This document shows, piece by piece, positions 32,882-42,146 of a stretch of DNA of 64,000 bases; the first letter of the stretch is position 1; each line of letters starts with the position of its first letter. A program made the position numbers and the translations under genes. Origin of the DNA: JAXGZG01 sp040771825. GTDB lineage: Bacteria > Bacillota > Sulfobacillia > Fermentithermobacillales > Fermentithermobacillaceae. The notes beneath the pieces are model-generated. The model was not told the origin of the DNA, made no database searches, and was given only the letters and a program-made list of their open reading frames with translations. The stretch is from positions 434,001 through 498,000 of the forward strand of contig JAXGZG010000002.1 in NCBI GenBank assembly GCA_040771825.1, read 5' to 3'.

Positions 32882-35800
32882 TTGGACGTCAACAACTTTT
32901 CATCTATACAGATTGCTTTGGCATCACCCGAAAAGGTTAGGGAATGGTCACGGGGTGAGGTCAAAAAGCCGGAGACCCTGAACTACAGGACCCTAAAGCC
33001 TGAGAGGGATGGCCTCTTTTGCGAGAGGATCTTCGGGCCCACGAAAGACTGGGAGTGCTATTGCGGAAAGTACAAGAGGATACGGTATAAGGGCGTAGTC
33101 TGCGACAAGTGCGGCGTTGAAGTCACTAAATCCAAGGTGCGCCGGGACCGCATGGGACATATCGAACTGGCGTGCCCCGTGTCTCACATCTGGTATTTCA
33201 AAGGGGTCCCTTCCAGAATGGGGCTCCTCCTGGACATGTCGCCGAGAGTCCTTGAGCGCATCCTGTATTTTGCCGCCTACGTTGTCACCGACGCAGGGGA
33301 TTGCGATGGGCTTTCCTACAAGCAAGTCCTCACCGAGACAGAGTACAGGGAAGCCCGGGAGAAATACGGGAACAGGTTCCGTGCAGGCATGGGAGCAGAA
33401 GCCGTCAAGGAGCTCCTCATCAACATTGACCTTGACAAACTAGGCGAGGAACTTAGGCAGGACGCGAGATCCACAAGCGGGCAAAGAAAAGTCCGAGCCA
33501 TACGCAGGCTGGACGTGGTGGATGGGTTCAAGAAGTCGGGTAATCGGCCCGAATGGATGATCCTGGACGTTGTGCCTGTTATCCCGCCTGACCTTAGGCC
33601 CATGGTGCAGTTGGACGGAGGCCGTTTCGCCACATCTGACCTTAACGACCTTTACAGGCGCGTTATCAACAGAAACAATCGTCTCAAAAGGCTCTTGGAC
33701 CTTGGTGCGCCGGACATCATAGTTCGCAACGAAAAACGCATGCTCCAAGAGGCGGTAGACGCCCTTATCGACAACGGGCGCAGAGGCCGTCCTGTGACGG
33801 GGCCCGGCCAGAGGCCTCTCAAGTCATTGTCGGATATGCTCAAAGGTAAGCAGGGGCGTTTTCGCCAGAACCTTCTCGGAAAACGCGTGGACTACTCGGG
33901 ACGTTCGGTTATCGTGGTTGGCCCCAGCCTAAAGTTCCACCAGTGCGGGCTTCCCAAGGAGATGGCGCTGGAGCTTTTCAAGCCTTTTGTCATGAAGAAA
34001 CTGGTTGAGCAGGGCGATGCTCACAATATCAAGAGTGCCAGGCGTCTTGTGGAAAGAGCCCGCCCCGAAGTATGGGACGTTTTGGAGGAAGTCATCAAAG
34101 AGCACCAGGTGCTCCTAAACCGCGCGCCTACTCTGCACAGACTCAGCATTCAGGCCTTTGAGCCCGTGCTGGTTGAAGGTCGCGCCATTCAGATTCACCC
34201 TTTGGTCTGCCCGCCATATAACGCCGACTTCGACGGCGACCAAATGCCGGTGCACGTTCCTTTGTCAGCCGAAGCTCAAGCTGAGGCCAAGATTCTAATG
34301 GCATCGACTCAGAACTTGCTGCTTCCCAAAGATGGCACGCCGTCAATAACGCCTCAAAAAGACGTTGTTCTTGGCATCTACTACCTTACGCTGATGGATG
34401 AGGACGAGCGCCCCGTCTTGGATCTCAAGGCCTTTGGGACTGCAGATGAAGCTCTCTTGGCCTACGATGAGGGAGTCATTAGGCTCCATGACAGGATCAT
34501 TGTCCGCTTGGATGAACGCACCAGAGTGGAAACATCGGTGGGCAGATGCATCTTTCACCAGGTGATCCCGGAGGGGCTCGATTTTTATAACGAAGTGATT
34601 GACAGGAAGATCTTGGGGAAACTGGTTACCAAGTCAATCGATCGCTACGGCATGGAAGAAACCGCCAGAATGCTTGACGGCATTAAAGAACTGGGGTTCC
34701 GATACTCCACTAAGGCGGGCTCTACCATAAGCATCGGCGACATCGCCTTGCCCAAGGAGAAGCCGGCCTTGCTAGAGGAAGCTCAAGGGCAGGTCGACGA
34801 GATCGAATCTCAGTACCAGATGGGTTTCTTGACTGGCGATGAGCGGTACGACAGGATAATCTCTATTTGGCGGGAGACCACCGACAGAGTTACCGAGGCC
34901 ATGAAGAACGCTTTTGAAGAGAAAAACCCCGTGATGATCATGGTCAAGTCGGGCGCCAGAGGCAACATGCAGCAGATATCCCAGTTGGGCGGCATGAGGG
35001 GCATTGTGGTAGACCCGTCGGGCCGTATGGTTGAGCAGCCAGTCCTTTCCAACTACCGGGAGGGGCTTTCGGTTCTGGAGTACTTTACGTCCACTCACGG
35101 CCAGAGAAAAGGCCTTGTGGACACCGCCTTGCGCACCGCCGACTCTGGGTATCTCACAAGAAGGCTCGTTGACGTTGCACAGGACGTGATAGTCAGGGAG
35201 GAAGACTGCGGCGCTGAACAAGGCATGATGGCCAGAGAGATCATTGTTGACGGCGAGGTCATCGAGCCTTTGCGAGACCGGATAATCGGGCGTTATCCTG
35301 TGCAAGACATCCTCCACCCGGATACTGGAGAAGTCTTGTGCACCCCCCACGAGATGATAAGTGAAGAGGTAGCCGACATCATAATCCAGTCTGGTATCTT
35401 GGAAGTGGAAGTGCGCTCGGTTTTAAACTGCGAGACTAGGCACGGCGTGTGCGTCAAGTGCTACGGCAGGAACCTAGCAACAGGCAGCACCGTGGAGGTA
35501 GGCGAGTCAGTGGGAATCATCGCCGCTCAATCTATTGGAGAACCCGGCACCCAGTTGACTCTTCGCACCTTCCACTTAGGGGGCATCGCCGGCGAGGACA
35601 TTACTCAGGGTCTGCCCAGGGTTGAGGAGTTGTTCGAGGCCCGGAAGCCCAAAGGCCAGGCTGCCATAGCCGAGATAGATGGGCATGTTGAGATAGTAGA
35701 AGGCGATAGGAAGCGCGAGATACAGATAACTTCGCCAGACGGCGAAACCAGTACCACAGTGGTGCCCTTTGGCGCTCTGATTAAGGTCACTTCCGGACAG

Positions 35801-36388
35801 TGGATCGATGCCGGAAGCCCGCTTACTGAAGGGTCTATATATCCGGCTGACCTTCTGAGGGTCAAGGGAGTAAGGGCCGTGGAGGAGTACCTCCTGGCTG
35901 AAGTGCAGCGAGTCTATAGGCTGCAAGGTATCGATATTGCCGACAAGCACATCGAGACAATCGTTAGGCAGATGATTAGGAAGATCCGCGTGGATGAGCC
36001 CGGAGATACGGATCTTTTGCCAGGAGGCGTTGTGGGAATTCACGAGTTTGCAGATGCCAACGCCGAAGCTTTCGAAAAAGGCGGGGAGCCCGCCACAGGC
36101 AAGCCCGTAATCTTGGGCATCACCAAGGCGTCTTTGGCTACCGACTCGTTCCTTTCCGCGGCTTCTTTCCAGGAGACCACAAGGGTATTGACAGATGCGG
36201 CCGTTAAGGGCCGAAATGACAATCTCCTCGGGTTGAAGGAGAACGTGATTATCGGAAAGCTCATTCCGGCAGGAACAGGCATGACCAGGTACAACCAGGT
36301 GGATGTTGTGCCCGGCGAGGCTAGTGAGTTGGAGCCTGCAGGGGATGTAGCCATGAACGGTGGTGCCTTTGCAGACGGTCAGCGATAG
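32882..36388 (+). CDS. rpoC: DNA-directed RNA polymerase subunit beta'
   Basis: RpoC (1168 residues) carries the Mg-binding loop NADFDGDQM in the active site. The N-terminal zinc ribbon (CYCGKYK, then CDKCGVE) and the second zinc-binding cluster near residue 840 (CETRHGVCVKCYG) are present. The bridge helix and trigger loop region (GEPGTQLTLRTFHLGG) is normal. Length is typical of Clostridia. The start is TTG 32882 after GAGGGGGA, 23 nt past rpoB. A hairpin terminator follows. Confidence 0.96.
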   Translation: MDVNNFSSIQIALASPEKVREWSRGEVKKPETLNYRTLKPERDGLFCERIFGPTKDWECYCGKYKRIRYKGVVCDKCGVEVTKSKVRRDRMGHIELACPVSHIWYFKGVPSRMGLLLDMSPRVLERILYFAAYVVTDAGDCDGLSYKQVLTETEYREAREKYGNRFRAGMGAEAVKELLINIDLDKLGEELRQDARSTSGQRKVRAIRRLDVVDGFKKSGNRPEWMILDVVPVIPPDLRPMVQLDGGRFATSDLNDLYRRVINRNNRLKRLLDLGAPDIIVRNEKRMLQEAVDALIDNGRRGRPVTGPGQRPLKSLSDMLKGKQGRFRQNLLGKRVDYSGRSVIVVGPSLKFHQCGLPKEMALELFKPFVMKKLVEQGDAHNIKSARRLVERARPEVWDVLEEVIKEHQVLLNRAPTLHRLSIQAFEPVLVEGRAIQIHPLVCPPYNADFDGDQMPVHVPLSAEAQAEAKILMASTQNLLLPKDGTPSITPQKDVVLGIYYLTLMDEDERPVLDLKAFGTADEALLAYDEGVIRLHDRIIVRLDERTRVETSVGRCIFHQVIPEGLDFYNEVIDRKILGKLVTKSIDRYGMEETARMLDGIKELGFRYSTKAGSTISIGDIALPKEKPALLEEAQGQVDEIESQYQMGFLTGDERYDRIISIWRETTDRVTEAMKNAFEEKNPVMIMVKSGARGNMQQISQLGGMRGIVVDPSGRMVEQPVLSNYREGLSVLEYFTSTHGQRKGLVDTALRTADSGYLTRRLVDVAQDVIVREEDCGAEQGMMAREIIVDGEVIEPLRDRIIGRYPVQDILHPDTGEVLCTPHEMISEEVADIIIQSGILEVEVRSVLNCETRHGVCVKCYGRNLATGSTVEVGESVGIIAAQSIGEPGTQLTLRTFHLGGIAGEDITQGLPRVEELFEARKPKGQAAIAEIDGHVEIVEGDRKREIQITSPDGETSTTVVPFGALIKVTSGQWIDAGSPLTEGSIYPADLLRVKGVRAVEEYLLAEVQRVYRLQGIDIADKHIETIVRQMIRKIRVDEPGDTDLLPGGVVGIHEFADANAEAFEKGGEPATGKPVILGITKASLATDSFLSAASFQETTRVLTDAAVKGRNDNLLGLKENVIIGKLIPAGTGMTRYNQVDVVPGEASELEPAGDVAMNGGAFADGQR

Positions 36389-36460
36389 CGGTACTTGGCG
36401 TTGTCTGCCAAGCATTGCGTTGGCCGTGCAAGTTCGACTGTGCAAGTTCTGATACGTATT

Positions 36461-36496
36461 CGGTCCGCCGGCAGGAAATCCGGCGGGCCGCTTTGT
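36461..36496 (+). terminator. Terminator after rpoC
   Basis: CGGTCCGCCGG (36461-36471) pairs with CCGGCGGGCCG (36480-36490; one G-U), with an 8-nt loop and CTTTGT after it. Confidence 0.7.
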
Positions 36497-36534
36497 ATAT
36501 ATAAGCCGGTAGGCTTGTCTGGGAGGAGATAGCA

Positions 36535-37197
36535 ATGTTGAGATGGCTTGGGCACGCTGCGTTCTACATTGAGTCGCCCAGGGGCGTGAGGATAGTGACC
36601 GACCCCTTTGGCGTAAGCGTTCCGTATCCAAAAGTTGGGCTCGAGTGCGATGTTGTGACGGTTTCCCACGAGCACCACGACCACAACGACCTGACCGGGC
36701 TCGGAGGAAAGCCAAAAGTCTTTCGGGGTCTCGATCTCATCACAAAGAAGGTCCAGAGGTTAGAAGAGACTGTGGAAGACGTTGGCTTTAGGACGGTTCC
36801 TTCTTTCCACGATGACGCCAAAGGCACTAAACGCGGGGAAAACGCCATATTCGTCATAGATGTGGCCGGCACCAAATTGGTTCACCTAGGGGATTTGGGC
36901 CATGGCCTCGATGATCAGGCGGTATCCGAGATAGGCAAGTGTGATATCCTCTTGGTCCCGGTGGGCGGGTTCTACACCATCGATGGTGTTACTGCCATAG
37001 AGGTTACTTCGAGGCTGAAGCCGCGGATAGTGGTTCCCATGCACTACAAGACAGATCACATAGAGGACTGGCCCATATCGGGCCCCGAGGAGTTCTTAGC
37101 TTCTTTCAATAAGGTCCTGAAAGCGCCGTCTGAAGGTATCTCGCTTCTACAAGACTGCTTGCCTCACACTATCGAGGCTAGGGTATTTGAGGCCTGA
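36535..37197 (+). CDS. Metallo-beta-lactamase-fold hydrolase (UPF0173/UlaG-like)
   Basis: The 220-residue protein has the MBL metal-binding motif SHEHHDHND near residue 42, a further HDD (FHDDAKG), GDLGH and a C-terminal VPMHYKTD histidine. This pattern fits the UPF0173/UlaG-like group of uncharacterised metal-dependent hydrolases. The substrate is unknown. GGGAGGAG precedes the ATG. It overlaps hypF by 11 nt, so it is co-transcribed with the hydrogenase maturation genes; whether this is functional or only positional cannot be told. Confidence 0.85.
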   Translation: MLRWLGHAAFYIESPRGVRIVTDPFGVSVPYPKVGLECDVVTVSHEHHDHNDLTGLGGKPKVFRGLDLITKKVQRLEETVEDVGFRTVPSFHDDAKGTKRGENAIFVIDVAGTKLVHLGDLGHGLDDQAVSEIGKCDILLVPVGGFYTIDGVTAIEVTSRLKPRIVVPMHYKTDHIEDWPISGPEEFLASFNKVLKAPSEGISLLQDCLPHTIEARVFEA

Positions 37198-39607
37198 TGC
37201 CCTCTTAAGCACGGCCGAAGCAAAAGTCGCAATTCGCGTCGCAGGCACAGTTCAAGGAGTCGGATTCAGGCCGTTCGTCTACTCGCAGGCCCAGAAAGCG
37301 GGTCTTTCCGGTTTTGTGCGTAACCACGGCGGTGACGTCTACATAGAAGTAGCAGGGCTTTCCCGGTCCATTCAGGAGTTTGCAGACAAGATTCTGCTGG
37401 AGGCTCCGCCTTTGGCCGAAATCCGCCTTGTGGAAGTCACCCCTCTTCCTGTGACTTCGGAACCTCGGAATGGATTCAGGGTTGTGGAGAGTCAGGGGAC
37501 GCCTGGAGGCGAGCCGGGCATCTCTCCTGATGTTGCTATCTGTCAAAAGTGCCGTCAGGAGTTGACTGACCCCAAGGACAGGCGATACAGGTACCCGTTC
37601 ATCAACTGTACTGATTGTGGCCCTAGGTTTACGCTCCTGAAAGACATTCCCTACGACCGAGCGCTCACTTCCATGAGCGCATTCACCATGTGCCCTGACT
37701 GTCAAAGGGAGTATGGGGATCCCCTGGACAGGCGGTTTCACGCCGAACCTGATGCTTGCTGGGAATGCGGGCCAACGCCCGTTACAGTGCTAGAGGACCC
37801 GTTGCCAGGGGACGCCCCGCCATCTGCTTTGCTGTCTGCATGCCCGCAGGCTCTCCTGCCCGGCCCTCAGGAGCGGCGGGATGAGTGGCTGACTCAGGCT
37901 CAGTGGGCATTGTCTTTGGGCAAGACACTTGCCATCAAAGGCGTTGGCGGGTTTCACCTGGCTTGCGATGCCGCTTCATCCCAAGCCGTTCAGTTTGTGC
38001 GTGAAAGGAAAAAGCGTCCGGGCAGGCCCTTTGCCATTATGGTCAGGGATCTAGGCCTAGCCCACGATTGGTTCTACATTGACTCGCAAGAAGCGGAACT
38101 TCTGTCATCAAGGCAGGCGCCTATCGTCATATTGCGGAAGAGGCCCCGGTGCCCTGTGGCTGAGAACGTCGCCCCCGGCTTGGATCACCTAGGAGTGATG
38201 CTGCCCTATAGTCCCCTTCATCTTCTGCTTTTCCAGGATACGGGCGGGCCAAAACCGCCTCTTGCTTTGGTTATGACAAGCGGAAACTTGGCGGGCATGC
38301 CCCTCTGCTATGCCGATGACGAGGCCCGGGAGTCTTTGGTGAAGGCGACCCACGGGCTGGTGCTTCACAACAGGCCGATCCTTAGGCCCTGCGACGATTC
38401 TGTGGTAAGAGTGGTGGACGGAGCGCCTCTATTCTACCGTCGCTCCAGAGGTTACGTTCCTTCCGACATGACTGTGCCTCTTGACACCAGGGTCTCGGTG
38501 TTTGCCGCGGGCGCTATGGGCAAGAACGTTTTCGGCATATTCTCAGACAACCGGATTCGAATGTCCCAGCACGTGGGCGATTTGTGGAACGAGGCTATGG
38601 TTGAGCGTTACTCCTTTGCGGTGCGGGATTTTACGGAGTTGTACCGTTTCCGGCCCGAGGTCGTTGCTGTGGATGCCCATCCCGATTGCCTCGCCGCTCA
38701 AGCGGCCAGGGAGTTGTTCCCCGATGCGGAGGTGGCAGCGGTTCAGCATCATCACGCCCACATGACATCTGTAATGGCTGAACATGGGATTCGCCAGGAG
38801 TGTGTTGGCCTTATCTTGGATGGCACAGGTTACGGAAATGACGGGATGGTTTGGGGCGGCGAGGTCCTCCACGGTGATTATTCAGAGTTCCAGCGATTTG
38901 CCCATTTGGCCTATGTATCCATGCCAGGCGGAGAAAAGGCAGTTCTGGAGCCTTGGCGAATGGCTGCCTCGTATCTCAAGGCGACCATGGGCTCCCAGGG
39001 AATAGAGGCGGCGAAGGTTCTTCTTTCTAGTGTCTTCGAAAAAGTCTCGCTGCTTTGGCCCGCACTGGACTGGGAAGGGTATCCCCTAACGTCCAGCGCA
39101 GGAAGGCTTTTTGACGCCGTGGCCGCTTTGTGCGGTATCTCCCTGGTAAATACCTACGACGGGGAAAGTGCGTCTTTGCTTGGAGAGATGGCTTTGAAGG
39201 AGCACTGGCGCAGGTGCGGTCAGGACGCGTCTTTCGCTGCAGAAATTGATGCGTGGGAGAAAGAGGGCGGATCCGATGATTGCACCCAGATATGCCTTGC
39301 CCCTCTTATCGGTCCGGCGGTCCGGTCGATGGTGTCGGGTATAAGCGCCGCGGAAGTGGCCTACGGGTTCCACGCGCGCTTGGCTGCCGTGTTGACCTGG
39401 CATGTCCGCCAGGCATGTCGGAGATTGGGAGTCAACACCGTGGTGCTGTCGGGGGGCGTATTCCAAAATCCCCTTTTCCTTCATTTGACTGCGAAATACG
39501 CCAGGGAACTTGGACTGACGACTCTTTGGCCAAAGGCCGTGCCTCCCAACGACGGGGGCCTGTGTCTAGGGCAAAGCCTGGTAGGCGCTTATATTGGAAT
39601 GAGGTGA
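37187..39607 (+). CDS. hypF: Carbamoyltransferase HypF ([NiFe]-hydrogenase maturation)
   Basis: HypF (806 residues) uses carbamoyl phosphate and ATP to carbamoylate the C-terminal Cys of HypE, the source of the cyanide ligands. Domains in order: acylphosphatase (GTVQGVGFRPFVY near 20), two zinc fingers (Cys119/122/141/144 and 169/172/191/194), a YrdC-like domain (KGVGGFHLACDA, RPFAIMV) and a Kae1-like domain with HHHAH at 521-525. All key motifs are intact. The start is TTG 37187, weakly supported, overlapping the upstream gene. It heads hypF-hypC-hypD-hypE. Confidence 0.94.
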   Translation: MRPDALLSTAEAKVAIRVAGTVQGVGFRPFVYSQAQKAGLSGFVRNHGGDVYIEVAGLSRSIQEFADKILLEAPPLAEIRLVEVTPLPVTSEPRNGFRVVESQGTPGGEPGISPDVAICQKCRQELTDPKDRRYRYPFINCTDCGPRFTLLKDIPYDRALTSMSAFTMCPDCQREYGDPLDRRFHAEPDACWECGPTPVTVLEDPLPGDAPPSALLSACPQALLPGPQERRDEWLTQAQWALSLGKTLAIKGVGGFHLACDAASSQAVQFVRERKKRPGRPFAIMVRDLGLAHDWFYIDSQEAELLSSRQAPIVILRKRPRCPVAENVAPGLDHLGVMLPYSPLHLLLFQDTGGPKPPLALVMTSGNLAGMPLCYADDEARESLVKATHGLVLHNRPILRPCDDSVVRVVDGAPLFYRRSRGYVPSDMTVPLDTRVSVFAAGAMGKNVFGIFSDNRIRMSQHVGDLWNEAMVERYSFAVRDFTELYRFRPEVVAVDAHPDCLAAQAARELFPDAEVAAVQHHHAHMTSVMAEHGIRQECVGLILDGTGYGNDGMVWGGEVLHGDYSEFQRFAHLAYVSMPGGEKAVLEPWRMAASYLKATMGSQGIEAAKVLLSSVFEKVSLLWPALDWEGYPLTSSAGRLFDAVAALCGISLVNTYDGESASLLGEMALKEHWRRCGQDASFAAEIDAWEKEGGSDDCTQICLAPLIGPAVRSMVSGISAAEVAYGFHARLAAVLTWHVRQACRRLGVNTVVLSGGVFQNPLFLHLTAKYARELGLTTLWPKAVPPNDGGLCLGQSLVGAYIGMR

Positions 39608-39612
39608 GCCAA

Positions 39613-39870
39613 TTGTGTGTGGCCGTGCCCCTGAAAGTGAAGTCGGTTAGCGGGGATTGGGCGGAGCTTTTCTTGGGAGAGAGCGCCGTTCGGGCCCGGA
39701 CTGATCTTGTCAGCGTTAAGGAGGGCGATTATGTGTTGGTGCACGCGGGCTTCGTCATAGAGAAACTCGATGATCAGGAAGCCGAGAAGACCATCAGGAT
39801 GTTCCTGGAACGCGAGATGCTCGGGGGACCAAGAAGGTCGGAGGGCTCTAAAGGGCCTGTGGCGTCATGA
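39613..39870 (+). CDS. hypC: Hydrogenase assembly chaperone HypC
   Basis: HypC (85 residues) joins HypD to carry the iron-cyanide/CO unit to the hydrogenase large subunit. The essential N-terminal Met-Cys is formed with the TTG start (TTG-TGT), giving MCVAVPLKV, which decides this start codon. GAGGTGA lies 5 nt upstream. The central YVLVHAGFVIEKLD is the family signature. It starts just after hypF and overlaps hypD by four bases. Confidence 0.93.
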   Translation: MCVAVPLKVKSVSGDWAELFLGESAVRARTDLVSVKEGDYVLVHAGFVIEKLDDQEAEKTIRMFLEREMLGGPRRSEGSKGPVAS

Positions 39871-40997
39871 CAAACACCGTGCATGTTCCAATACCAAGGG
39901 CTCTAGGTCTATCCCGGGATAAAGCCGTCTTTCGGTCGCTTCTTGATTCGGTGAAACTTGAAGTGAAGCGTCTTGGGAGACAACCTTCGATCATGGAGGT
40001 GTGCGGTTCCCACACATGGGCCATATCCCACACCGGTTTGAGGGATTTGCTGGATGGGTACGTCGATTTCGTTTCGGGGCCCGGATGCCCTGTTTGCGTC
40101 ACTTCCGACAGCGATATGGCTCACGTGCTTAGGCTTGCGAAAACTCCCGAAGTCATGATTGCCACCTTTGGGGATATGCTCAGGGTCCCGTCTCCCAGCG
40201 GAAGCCTGGAACAGGCCCGAGCCCAAGGCGCCCGGGTGGAGATGGTATACAGCCCCATGGATGCCCTTTCCCTGGCCGAGAGTTTTCCCATGCGGGAGGT
40301 CGTGTTTCTGGGAATCGGGTTTGAGACTACGGCCCCTGCCACCGCCGTCACGGTTCAGGCTGCGAAAGAGCGAGGAGTCTGCAACTTCTCTGTGTACAGC
40401 GTCCACAAGACCATGCCCAGGGCCCTAGATTTCATACTCTCGGATGAAACCCTCAAAGTGGACGGCCTTCTTCTGCCGGGTCATGTTTCAGCCGTTACCG
40501 GGCGGCGGTATTTTGATTTCGTGGGTTCCCGTCATGAGGTGCCTTCAGCAGTGGCTGGCTTCGAGCCCTGCGATATCCTTTTGGCGACCCGGGAAATACT
40601 GCTCATGCTTGAGCTAGGCGAAGCCGCCGTGCGCAACGCCTATCCCCGGGCAGTGCGGGAAGAGGGTAACCTCGTGGCTATGTCCAAGATCCGCCAGGTA
40701 TTTCAAGAGGCCGAGAGTCTTTGGCGGGGGCTGGGTTCTTTGCCTGATAGCGGGCTTTCGCTTCGCCAGGAATACTCGAGGCTGGATGCTCACAAGAAGT
40801 TCGGCCTTCCCCCCTTGAGCCCCCAGGCGGGACTCCCGGGATGCGACTGCAAGCTCATTCTCACGGGTTTGAAGAAACCTAGTCAATGCAGGGCGTTCGG
40901 AAAGGCTTGCGCGCCAGACCACCCTTTGGGCCCCTGCATGGTCTCGTCTGAAGGCTCATGCCGGGCCCACTATGAGTTTGGGAGGCGAGGGGCTTGA
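39867..40997 (+). CDS. hypD: Hydrogenase maturation protein HypD
   Basis: HypD (376 residues) is the iron-sulfur scaffold on which the Fe(CN)2CO group is built. Visible motifs are EVCGSHTWAI, SGPGCPVCVT and GIGFETTAPA, and the C-terminal four-iron-cluster cysteines appear in CDCKLIL, QCRAFGKAC and GPCMVSSEGSCRAHYEFG. ATG 39867 overlaps the hypC stop, which implies coupling. Length matches the family. Confidence 0.94.
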   Translation: MTNTVHVPIPRALGLSRDKAVFRSLLDSVKLEVKRLGRQPSIMEVCGSHTWAISHTGLRDLLDGYVDFVSGPGCPVCVTSDSDMAHVLRLAKTPEVMIATFGDMLRVPSPSGSLEQARAQGARVEMVYSPMDALSLAESFPMREVVFLGIGFETTAPATAVTVQAAKERGVCNFSVYSVHKTMPRALDFILSDETLKVDGLLLPGHVSAVTGRRYFDFVGSRHEVPSAVAGFEPCDILLATREILLMLELGEAAVRNAYPRAVREEGNLVAMSKIRQVFQEAESLWRGLGSLPDSGLSLRQEYSRLDAHKKFGLPPLSPQAGLPGCDCKLILTGLKKPSQCRAFGKACAPDHPLGPCMVSSEGSCRAHYEFGRRGA

Positions 40998-41986
40998 TGG
41001 ATCAAGAATCTGACCAAAAGCGACGAGTTCTCTTGTCCCACGGGGACGGCGGCACCATGACCAGCAAGCTCATAAGTGAGGTTTTCGTGGCCCGATTGGG
41101 TAACCCTCTTCTTTCCCAGATGGACGACGCCACCTGTTTGCCTTTGAATCGGGGTGAACAGGGGGATCTCTTGTTCACCACGGATTCCTTTGTGGTGGAT
41201 CCCATGTTTTTCCCCGGAGGCGACATAGGGAAACTGGCCGTATGCGGAACCGCCAACGATCTCTGGGTCGCAGGAGCCGTACCCAAGTTCCTTTCAGCGG
41301 GCTTTATAATAGAGGAAGGAACTTTCGTAGATGACTTGGCCAAGATCGCCGGGTCCATGGCCCGGGCAGCGGCGTCTGCTGGGATCATGGTGGTTGCGGG
41401 AGACACCAAAGTGGTCCCCAAAGGGAAAGGCGACGGCGTGTTCATTAACACCTCGGGTATTGGGGTTCTCACTGAACCTAGGCGCATGACAAGACGGGCG
41501 CTTCCAGGCGACCGGGTGGTTGTGTCAGGCACCATCGGCGAGCACGGCTTGGTCATACTGGCTCTTAGGCTGGGCATTCCCCTAGGAGATCTGGCCTCAG
41601 ACTGCGGCCTTGTAGGCGACTGCGTTGACGGTCTTCTTTCGTGCGGCATCACAGTGGGCATGATGCGGGATCCCACCAGAGGCGGGGTTGCATCGGTTCT
41701 CAAGGAAGTGGCGGTCGCCTCGCGCTGCGATGTGCTGATTAGCCAGGACCAAGTACCTGTGAAAGACAGTGTCCGGGATATTGCCGATCTCCTGGGCGTC
41801 GACCCGCTTTATCTCCCGTGCGAGGGCCGGGTTGTGGCCTTTGTTGGGCCGGGGGAGATTCCCTCGGGGTGGACCCTTATAGGTGAAGTCCGGCAAGGGC
41901 AAGGCAACGTCTTTCTTCAAACAGCATACGGAGGCGTCCGCAGGCTTGGGCTATTTGAGGGCATGCCTCTGCCGCGGATCTGTTGA
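40997..41986 (+). CDS. hypE: Hydrogenase maturation protein HypE
   Basis: HypE (329 residues) dehydrates its own C-terminal thiocarboxamide to thiocyanate and gives cyanide to iron. It belongs to the PurM/SelD ATPase fold: SHGDGGTMTSKLI near the start, FTTDSFVVDP and GTANDLWVAGA in the N-terminal domain, and MRDPTRGGVAS in the second. The C-terminal PRIC ends in the acceptor cysteine, so the protein is complete. ATG 40997 overlaps the hypD stop. HypA and HypB (nickel insertion) and the hydrogenase are not in the window. Confidence 0.95.
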   Translation: MDQESDQKRRVLLSHGDGGTMTSKLISEVFVARLGNPLLSQMDDATCLPLNRGEQGDLLFTTDSFVVDPMFFPGGDIGKLAVCGTANDLWVAGAVPKFLSAGFIIEEGTFVDDLAKIAGSMARAAASAGIMVVAGDTKVVPKGKGDGVFINTSGIGVLTEPRRMTRRALPGDRVVVSGTIGEHGLVILALRLGIPLGDLASDCGLVGDCVDGLLSCGITVGMMRDPTRGGVASVLKEVAVASRCDVLISQDQVPVKDSVRDIADLLGVDPLYLPCEGRVVAFVGPGEIPSGWTLIGEVRQGQGNVFLQTAYGGVRRLGLFEGMPLPRIC

Positions 41987-42054
41987 ATGACGGCAGGTGT
42001 CCCGGGCCAGGTGTCCGCCTGCGGACATCAGTTGGAGCAGACGTGTCCCCCTCA

Positions 42055-42083
42055 TTGTCCCGCCTTCCTCAAAGTGATATTAT
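42055..42083 (+). promoter_or_regulatory. Predicted promoter of the NuoL-like gene
   Basis: TTGTCC (42055-42060) and TATTAT (42078-42083) are spaced by 17 bp, 63 bp before the start. This suggests transcription apart from the hyp operon. Confidence 0.5.
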
Positions 42084-42146
42084 GGCTCGGGCTTTTTCTG
42101 CCTTGGATTCGTTGCTGTTGATGCGGCTAGAAAGGTGTTTTGGTCC

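Noticed and set aside
35576..36715. 379-codon open frame on the minus strand opposite rpoC and its terminator
   Set aside because: It is antisense to conserved rpoC sequence, crosses the terminator hairpin and the start of the next gene, and shows no protein family.
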